A stretch of DNA of 5,343 bases from Nitrospirae bacterium RIFCSPLOW2_12_42_9 (GTDB lineage: Bacteria; Nitrospirota; 9FT-COMBO-42-15; HDB-SIOI813), in the NCBI GenBank assembly GCA_001805205.1, contig MHER01000109.1, forward strand, positions 1 through 5,343. Reading direction: 5' to 3'. Shown one piece after another: positions 1 through 4,429 of the stretch (the stretch's first letter is position 1; each line of letters opens with the position of its first letter). The notes beneath the pieces were generated by a model, which saw only the letters and a program-made list of their open reading frames with translations, ran no database searches and was not told the origin of the DNA. The position numbers were made by a program, and so were the translations under genes.

Positions 1-252
1 TGGATACATACTGCGAATAAGATCGCAGACTTCTTTGAATTGTGGATGTAGTAAAGGCTCACCACCGATAATACCTATACGACCTGGCCAATCCTGTAAG
101 GTTTCCAAAGCATGCTTGAGCTGGTCCAACGACATATGTTGTCTTTGGTTATTACGAATGTGACTATTATAGCGTGAGCAGTATAAACAATTAATGCCAC
201 AATAATTTGTTAACTCAATCTGACAGCACCACGCTTGGTAAATTGGTATCAT
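1..252 (-). CDS. Radical SAM domain protein, N-terminal 84 residues (runs off left edge)
   Basis: The minus strand is open from an ATG at 250-252 to the window edge, giving 84 residues without a stop. Residues 18-25 read CGINCLYC, the CX3CX2C motif that holds the [4Fe-4S] cluster in radical S-adenosylmethionine enzymes. Residues 63-66 read GGEP, the SAM-binding GGE motif, at the usual distance downstream. Two further cysteines (C9, C10) come just before the first strand of the barrel. The start is supported by a purine-rich ribosome binding site (GGAGAGG, 259-265 on the minus strand) just upstream. The fold family is clear, but the substrate-determining C-terminal part is outside the window, so the reaction is unknown. 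The gene is divergent from the methyltransferase at 545 and shares its regulatory region. A surface-carbohydrate or peptide modification role is only inferred from the neighbours. Confidence 0.88.
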   Translation of the reverse strand, partial: MIPIYQAWCCQIELTNYCGINCLYCSRYNSHIRNNQRQHMSLDQLKHALETLQDWPGRIGIIGGEPLLHPQFKEVCDLIRSMYP

Positions 253-256
253 ATAT

Positions 257-265
257 CCTCTCTCC
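257..265 (-). promoter_or_regulatory. Ribosome binding site of the radical SAM gene
   Basis: The minus strand reads GGAGAGGAT shortly before the ATG at 250-252. This is a good Shine-Dalgarno match with usable spacing, and it decides the start of an otherwise partial gene. Confidence 0.6.
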
Positions 266-339
266 TAATATAATAGAATTATAAGAAAAAATAGAATATC
301 ATAAAATGAATTAGATAAATTCGTATCTTTTTTACATAC

Positions 340-367
340 ATTCTATAAATATTTATAGAAATGTCAA
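340..367 (-). promoter_or_regulatory. Putative sigma70-type promoter for the radical SAM gene
   Basis: On the minus strand TTGACA (362-367) is a perfect -35 consensus. It is followed after 16 bp by TAGAAT (340-345), a five-of-six match to the -10 consensus. Transcription would start near 333 and give a leader of about 80 nt before the ATG at 252. A perfect palindrome covers the spacer and -10 box, so repressor control is plausible. The boxes are seen directly; activity is inferred. Confidence 0.5.
341..360. repeat. Perfect 20-bp palindrome, candidate operator
   Basis: TTCTATAAATATTTATAGAA is its own reverse complement over all 20 bases. Short outer arms (ACAT at 334-337, ATGT at 361-364) extend the symmetry with a 3-nt offset on one side. 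It lies between the -35 and -10 boxes of the minus-strand promoter and covers most of the -10 box, the classic place for a dimeric repressor to bind. It is too AT-rich and loop-free to be a good intrinsic terminator. Confidence 0.6.
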
Positions 368-371
368 GTAG

Positions 372-419
372 CGGTTATAATAAGTACGGTTATAATAAGT
401 ATAGCGGTTCTAATAAATA
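372..419 (+). repeat. Three direct repeats of a 15-bp unit
   Basis: The unit CGGTTATAATAAGTA occurs at 372-386 and, immediately adjacent and identical, at 387-401. A third copy at 405-419 (CGGTTCTAATAAATA) has two mismatches and is separated by 3 bp. The first two copies each contain TATAAT. The array sits just upstream of the -35 box of the minus-strand promoter and upstream of the plus-strand methyltransferase. It could be a cluster of regulator binding sites or a simple tandem duplication. Confidence 0.75.
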
Positions 420-484
420 TCATAGGATTATATTTGGAAGAATTTTAGATTTGTGGGTAAAAAGAGAGGACTATTTCATCACTT

Positions 485-512
485 TTCATATTGGCATTAT
501 CAATGATATAAT
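485..512 (+). promoter_or_regulatory. Putative promoter for the methyltransferase gene
   Basis: TATAAT at 507-512 is a perfect -10 match. It is preceded after 16 bp by TTCATA (485-490), a four-of-six match to TTGACA. The start point would fall near 519, about 26 nt before the ATG at 545, with AAAGG (531-535) as ribosome binding site. The surrounding AT-richness makes chance matches likely, so the call is tentative. Confidence 0.35.
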
Positions 513-544
513 TACAACGTTAAAGTTATAAAAGGTATCTCCAT

Positions 545-1324
545 ATGAAAACATTATTTATATCATCTGGTCAATCAAAAGTCTTATGTCCCGAGAATCA
601 TAATTACAAGCTTTTTGATTATCCTTATTATTTTATTCAATTATACAAGAGATTTGGTATAAGGGCGTTAATAAAGCAATTTCATTTTTCCAGACGCAGA
701 CCTTTTTCAAGGGGACTAATTAATAAATATGCGCCTGAAGGTTTTGGGATCGAGATAGGGGTAGGCTTTTTTACAATTGCACCCTTGAAAAGGACAATAT
801 TAACTGATGGATTTGAGACGCACGGTAGTGATAATTCAATAGCAACGGATTACTGTAAGGCTGATGATATTATGGCACCTGATGAGAGTTTTGAATTTGT
901 CTTATCAGAACATGTCTTGGAACACCTTAGCGACCCTGTTCGAGCTATTAAAGAATGGAAAAGGATTCTAAAGCCCAAGGGTAAGATCTTTCTCTTTCTT
1001 CCCCACAAAGAAAGAACATTTGATAGAAACAGGGAGAGAACCAGGCTTGCCCATCTCTTTGATGACTATTCGATGCAGATTTCAGCTACAGATACGACCC
1101 ATCTTGAAGATTGGATTAGAAATGTTATTAGACCTGGCCTTGCCCCTCAATATAAATCAATCCCAGCGGAGAAACATCCAGAGCTTGGACTAATACACCA
1201 TCACGTTTGGACGGATGAAGATATTTGTGAATTGCTGCAAATATTAGATTTTAAGATTCTATACAGTATTGATTGTTGCCCTGATAGGGGGGATAGCTTT
1301 GTTATTGTGGCAGAAAAGAATTAA
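545..1324 (+). CDS. Class I SAM-dependent methyltransferase (Methyltransf_11-like)
   Basis: This 259-residue protein has a Rossmann-type methyltransferase core. Residues 68-74 (GIEIGVG) match SAM-binding motif I. Residues 116-131 hold the acidic strand and the SEHVLEHLSDP signature common in Methyltransf_11 and Methyltransf_23 proteins. Residues 137-153 (EWKRILKPKGKIFLFLP) are the post-motif helix and strand with the usual LKPGG-like turn. A histidine-rich stretch at 218-220 precedes an HVWTDEDICELLQ helix near the C-terminus. There is no signal peptide or membrane segment, so it should be cytoplasmic. The start follows AAAGG with 9 nt spacing. The substrate is not identifiable. Position beside LPS genes suggests a glycan or glycan precursor, but the gene is convergent to that operon and not part of it. 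Its DNA looks more AT-rich than the operon, consistent with accessory origin. Confidence 0.85.
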   Translation: MKTLFISSGQSKVLCPENHNYKLFDYPYYFIQLYKRFGIRALIKQFHFSRRRPFSRGLINKYAPEGFGIEIGVGFFTIAPLKRTILTDGFETHGSDNSIATDYCKADDIMAPDESFEFVLSEHVLEHLSDPVRAIKEWKRILKPKGKIFLFLPHKERTFDRNRERTRLAHLFDDYSMQISATDTTHLEDWIRNVIRPGLAPQYKSIPAEKHPELGLIHHHVWTDEDICELLQILDFKILYSIDCCPDRGDSFVIVAEKN

Positions 1325-1448
1325 CCAATATAGCATTATGCCAGCAATTTCTGGAGAATTATTCAATATTACATATCGCATATAACTGTCCTTATACCAC
1401 CTGCTGCTATTAGGCTTAGAACTTACAAAAAAGCTTTTTCTGAATCCG
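1325..1448. other. Short gap between convergent genes
   Basis: This stretch separates the stop of the methyltransferase from the stop of rfbD. It is AT-rich and has no supported gene. It contains a weak 4-bp stem (CCAG/CTGG, 1341-1354) and a loop-free palindrome AAAAAGCTTTTT (1428-1439). Neither is a convincing intrinsic terminator, although convergent transcription would need to end here. Confidence 0.5.
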
Positions 1449-2309
1449 CTATAAAACATATCCTTTCTCTTTTAAATACTCTTTCAATGCCTCTTTCCAT
1501 GGCATCATGTCTTTGATGCCGAATTGTGTCAGGTTTCTGTTTTCAAGCACAGAATATGCAGGTCTCCTTGCCTTTGCACCATATTCAGAGGCAGTGGTTG
1601 GAATAAGGTTGGCTTTTATGCCTGTCATGTCAAATATTGACTTTGCAAACTCATACCATGAGCATTCTCCGCTATTTGTAGCATGATAAATCCCATATTT
1701 GTCTGTCTTTATAAGCTGGGAGACCTTTGATGCAAGTTCTTTGGCATATGTGGGGGTCACTATCTGATCTGATACTACTTTTATTGTTTTATTCTCTCTT
1801 GCAAGCCTTATCATCAGCTCAACGAAATTTCCACCCTTGCCACTTACACCTTTTGCCCCGTATAGGCCGCATGTCCTTATTATATAATGCCATGAACATA
1901 TATTTCTCACGAAATACTCTCCTGCTAATTTTGAAACAGCATAGACATTTAAAGGATTAGGTATATCATCTTCTGCATAAGGAGTTTTTTTCTCTCCGCC
2001 GAAGACATAGTCAGTACTGAAATGGACAAGCGGGGTGTTGAGTTCCGAGCATATCATGGCAAGGTTTCTTACTGCAAAGGCATTAACGCTGAAACTTTTT
2101 TCAATATTGTCTTCACATTCATCAACGCGATGGTAGGCTGAGGTATTGATTACGATATCCGGAAGGTTAGAAGATATTATATCATTCATCTGCTGGTAGT
2201 CGGTTATTTCTATATCAAGGTGTGTAAGCGGGATAATGTTATCATCCTGAAGGATATTGACCAACTCACTACCGAGTTGGCCTCCGGCACCTATAATCAT
2301 AATCTTCAT
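1449..2309 (-). CDS. rfbD: dTDP-4-dehydrorhamnose reductase RfbD (RmlD)
   Basis: This 286-residue protein, the normal length for RmlD, catalyses the last step of dTDP-L-rhamnose synthesis: NAD(P)H-dependent reduction of dTDP-4-dehydro-L-rhamnose in the cytoplasm. It is an extended short-chain dehydrogenase. GAGGQLG at residues 7-13 is the nucleotide-binding glycine motif, STDYVF at 98-103 carries the catalytic Thr and Asp region, and YAVSK at 123-127 is the YxxxK catalytic pair. RTCGLYG (145-151) and the RRPAYS stretch near 248-253 also fit the family. The start follows a weak GGAA (2316-2319). The gene begins 21 bp after the Trm112-like gene and is the last gene of the minus-strand operon. 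RfbA, RfbB and RfbC are not in the window. A MAT2B-like or other sugar reductase is a less likely alternative. Confidence 0.93.
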   Translation of the reverse strand: MKIMIIGAGGQLGSELVNILQDDNIIPLTHLDIEITDYQQMNDIISSNLPDIVINTSAYHRVDECEDNIEKSFSVNAFAVRNLAMICSELNTPLVHFSTDYVFGGEKKTPYAEDDIPNPLNVYAVSKLAGEYFVRNICSWHYIIRTCGLYGAKGVSGKGGNFVELMIRLARENKTIKVVSDQIVTPTYAKELASKVSQLIKTDKYGIYHATNSGECSWYEFAKSIFDMTGIKANLIPTTASEYGAKARRPAYSVLENRNLTQFGIKDMMPWKEALKEYLKEKGYVL

Positions 2310-2330
2310 ATTTAATTCCGGGCAGGGCCG

Positions 2331-2504
2331 CTATTCAGCAATCCTTGTTGCTTCATCAATTAACATCACAGGTATATCATCTTTTATGGGATAAATAAGT
2401 TTGCAGCTATCGCAGATAAGGCCATCCTCCTTTTCACTAACCCTGATATCTCCTTTACACTTTGGACATGCAAGGATATCAAGCAATTCTTTACTTATTC
2501 CCAT
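2331..2504 (-). CDS. Trm112/YcaR-like small zinc-ribbon protein
   Basis: This 57-residue protein (from the ATG at 2502-2504) belongs to the Trm112 / UPF0434 (YcaR) family. Four cysteines, C13 and C16 (ACPKC) and C31 and C34 (CDSC), form a zinc ribbon. They are followed by the family pattern YPIKDDIPVML at residues 38-48. Eukaryotic and archaeal Trm112 activate methyltransferases; the bacterial role is unclear, but family members often sit in LPS operons, as ycaR does beside lpxK and kdsB in E. coli. The start was chosen because homologues begin a few residues before SKELLDILACP and because AAAGGAGG lies 5 nt upstream. An in-frame ATG at 2535-2537, also with AAAGGAGG 5 nt upstream, would add 11 residues. 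That start is equally strong by its ribosome binding site. Confidence 0.87.
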   Translation of the reverse strand: MGISKELLDILACPKCKGDIRVSEKEDGLICDSCKLIYPIKDDIPVMLIDEATRIAE

Positions 2505-2550
2505 AGCAACCTCCTTTATTGCATCGAATGGAAGCATTTTATCCTCCTTT
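2505..2550 (-). promoter_or_regulatory. Tandem Shine-Dalgarno/start modules before the Trm112-like gene
   Basis: AAAGGAGG occurs twice on the minus strand, at 2543-2550 and at 2510-2517. Each is followed after 5 nt by an in-frame ATG (2535-2537 and 2502-2504). The first SD overlaps the TGA stop (2550-2552) of the preceding fusion gene, which favours translational coupling. Both starts may be used. Confidence 0.6.
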
Positions 2551-4364
2551 CACATCTTGTTATACACTAATTTCGTTTTCACTGACTCGAATACTTCTTC
2601 CACTGTAATGGACTCCATGCATAGAGGACTTTCATGTTTGCATGGTTTTCTAAGACATGGGCTGCACTCCATATTCTTTTTTATTACAGTATGATTATCT
2701 CCATAAGGACCTGTAAGCCTATGGTCAGTCGGGCCAAATAAGGCGATGACAGGTGTCCCTATGGCTGCTGCTATATGCATTGGGCCAGAGTCATTAGTAA
2801 TAAGCAGATCAACCCTCTCTAACAGGGCAGTAAGCATCTTAATGGATGTCTTACCTGTTGCAATCGCATTATCACCATTAACAAGGGATGAGATCTCTTT
2901 TGAAATCCGGATATCTTCCTTACTGCCGAGGATGATTATACCTGCTTTCAGTTCTTGAATCAACCGGTTTATTAAGGTTGCATATGATAAAGCAGGCCAC
3001 CTCTTCTTTACCCACCTTGCTGATGGATTAAAAGCAATTATGGGCCTTTTATTGAAGAGGTTATTCTGAATAAGGAATTCATTTACCCATTCTGAATCTT
3101 CAATCTCAGTGTACAGGGGGAAATGTGGTTTCACCTGCAAATCCCCCCTTCCCCTCTTTATTAAAGGGGGAGTAAGGGGGATTTTTAGTGTCCTTTGTGT
3201 AAGGGTAGGGTAGTCTCTTGCGATGGGTTCAATGGCCAGCATATACTTGTCGACAGCATGCATAGCCTCATTCTGTACATCTACCTTTTTATTATAAAAT
3301 AGATGTGCAAATTCCCTGGCATTTGAAAACCCTACCCTTGATTTTGCCCCCGAGAGAATGCTTAAAAGACCGCTGCGGAACAGACCCTGCAGGTCAAGGG
3401 CAGTATCATATTTCATTTTCCGGATATCTATGACCGTTGATAGGAAACCGCCTATCCCTTTTTTAAGTATAATTACATCATCAAGCAGAGGGTTTCTTTC
3501 GAGGATGCCTTTCCATGTCTCTTTTACAACCCAGCCTATGCAGGCATCGGGATTTGTCTTTCTCAAATACCAGAGGACAGGAAGACTATGAATAATGTCA
3601 CCGAGGGAGCTCGGCTTTACAATGAGGATGCGCATATTCCGGGTATCAGGGAACGGACTATTGGTAGCGGATAAGGAAGAACCCCCTCTCTTTTTCCCTC
3701 CCCCTTTAAGGGGAATGGAAAGGGTGGGGGGAATTTCTGCTACTTGCTGTCTGCTACCCCTTACCTGTTGCATAATCCAGTTAACAGCCTCATTCAGATT
3801 GGATGCTATATGGTCTGGTTTATCGTCATTGGAATAAATGTCAGGCAAGATGCCTGTACTATCCACTGTCTCGTCAGATAGTGTGCCTGACTTATTAAGA
3901 GATTTTAGCTCTTCTGCACCGTATCCGGTCTGTACAAGGATTCCCTTTGCACCTACACTATGAGCTAGTTTGATATCAATGATCTTATCCCCTATGACGT
4001 AGGATTTATGGAGGGTGATACCTTTTTCCCTTGCGGCCTTAAGGAGCATTCCTGGCTTTGGTTTCCTGCAGACACACCCCTCGTCCGGGTGATGTGGACA
4101 AGTATAGATGCCATCAATTTTAACACCATTATTCTCAAACTCCTTTACCATCTGTTTATGAAGTGAATCGAGAAAATCCATTGATAAATAACCACGGGCC
4201 ACACCGGATTGGTTAGTTACGATAATAACAGGAAGGTTATTCTGGTTCAATTTACGTATAGCTTTATTGACATTTGGCAGAATCCTGAATCTGTCAAAAC
4301 TATCAATGTAGCCCGTTTCTTCGTTTATTGTCCCATCTCTGTCTATGAAGACTGCTATATTCAT
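2550..4364 (-). CDS. Fusion of GmhB-type heptose bisphosphate phosphatase and GT9 heptosyltransferase
   Basis: This 604-residue protein has two enzymes in one chain. Residues 1-198 are a HAD phosphatase like GmhB, which removes the 7-phosphate of D-glycero-D-manno-heptose 1,7-bisphosphate. It has DRDGT (8-12, nucleophile D8 and D10), TNQSG (50-54), zinc ligands C89, H91, C97 and C99, KPKPGM (101-106) and GDKIID (125-130). Residues 244-604 are a complete GT9 LPS heptosyltransferase. PSSLGDIIHSLP (251-262) puts D256 thirteenth from M244, as the catalytic Asp of WaaC, and NDSGPMH (524-530) and GPTD (544-547) follow. The two halves are normally separate proteins. The linker, about 201-243, is largely repeat-encoded, and residues 394-408 are a second repeat insert. 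M244 (3633-3635) could be a remnant or internal start, with only weak GGAA upstream. The 5' gap to the previous gene is 65 bp. Confidence 0.88.
   Translation of the reverse strand: MNIAVFIDRDGTINEETGYIDSFDRFRILPNVNKAIRKLNQNNLPVIIVTNQSGVARGYLSMDFLDSLHKQMVKEFENNGVKIDGIYTCPHHPDEGCVCRKPKPGMLLKAAREKGITLHKSYVIGDKIIDIKLAHSVGAKGILVQTGYGAEELKSLNKSGTLSDETVDSTGILPDIYSNDDKPDHIASNLNEAVNWIMQQVRGSRQQVAEIPPTLSIPLKGGGKKRGGSSLSATNSPFPDTRNMRILIVKPSSLGDIIHSLPVLWYLRKTNPDACIGWVVKETWKGILERNPLLDDVIILKKGIGGFLSTVIDIRKMKYDTALDLQGLFRSGLLSILSGAKSRVGFSNAREFAHLFYNKKVDVQNEAMHAVDKYMLAIEPIARDYPTLTQRTLKIPLTPPLIKRGRGDLQVKPHFPLYTEIEDSEWVNEFLIQNNLFNKRPIIAFNPSARWVKKRWPALSYATLINRLIQELKAGIIILGSKEDIRISKEISSLVNGDNAIATGKTSIKMLTALLERVDLLITNDSGPMHIAAAIGTPVIALFGPTDHRLTGPYGDNHTVIKKNMECSPCLRKPCKHESPLCMESITVEEVFESVKTKLVYNKM
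3139..3184 (-). repeat. Palindromic repeat A, translated inside the heptosyltransferase domain
   Basis: This is an imperfect inverted repeat of about 46 bp. AAATCCCCC at 3139-3147 pairs with GGGGGATTT at 3176-3184, and C-rich and G-rich inner arms meet near TTTATTAAA. It has no stop in the reading frame and encodes roughly IPLTPPLIKRGRGD (residues 395-408 of the fusion protein). Without it RTL would run directly into VKPHFPLYTEIEDSEW, a typical GT9 inter-domain stretch. Confidence 0.75.
3663..3758 (-). repeat. Palindromic repeat B, encoding the linker between the two fused enzymes
   Basis: The core (about 3680-3735) is an imperfect inverted repeat of C-runs and G-runs around CCCCTTTAAGGGG. 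It is nested in outer arms: GGTAGCGGATAAG starting at 3663 against GCTACC ending at 3758. On the right side CTGCTAC occurs twice (3737-3743 and 3751-3757). The core translates as IPPTLSIPLKGGGKKRGG, starting in the same frame as repeat A (KIP against EIP). It occupies most of the region between the phosphatase and M244 of the transferase. Confidence 0.7.
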
Positions 4365-4372
4365 TTGAAAAT

Positions 4373-4424
4373 ATCCCCCTCCCTATCCCTCCCCCTCAAA
4401 GGGGGAGGGGAAGGGTGGGGGTGA
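4373..4424 (-). repeat. Palindromic repeat C, filling the intergenic gap of the operon
   Basis: ATCCCCCTCCC at the left end and GGGTGGGGGTGAT at the right end are the ends of two arms of about 24-26 bases. They pair with few mismatches around a CAAA loop, so the mRNA would form a strong hairpin. Read in the frame used by repeat B it would give ITPTLPLPL and then a stop, so it is related to B. Its arm GGGAGGGGGAT is the only purine-rich, SD-like sequence before the fusion gene's ATG at 4362-4364. There is no U-run, so it is not a standard terminator. Confidence 0.75.
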
Positions 4425-4429
4425 TTAAG

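Noticed and set aside
372..419. CRISPR array
   Set aside because: The 15-bp units are adjacent or 3 bp apart, with no spacers of 25-40 bp.
1341..1354. CCAG/CTGG stem as the methyltransferase terminator
   Set aside because: The stem is only 4 bp with a 6-nt loop and no following T-run.
1428..1439. AAAAAGCTTTTT palindrome as a bidirectional terminator
   Set aside because: It has no loop and only two G:C pairs, so it cannot form a stable RNA hairpin. It may at most act as a weak T-run.
1259..1459. 66-codon minus-strand open frame across the convergent gap
   Set aside because: It overlaps the ends of both the methyltransferase and rfbD, has no recognisable domain, and is better explained as chance in AT-rich DNA.
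3595..3837. 80-codon plus-strand frame across repeat B
   Set aside because: It is the complement of the fusion gene. The codon pattern and known domains support the minus strand; the frame stays open only because of the C/G-run repeat.
4373..4424. Intrinsic terminator between the two heptosyltransferase genes
   Set aside because: The hairpin is strong, but no T-run follows on the minus strand, and the same kind of repeat is found inside coding sequence, so it is a dispersed repeat first.
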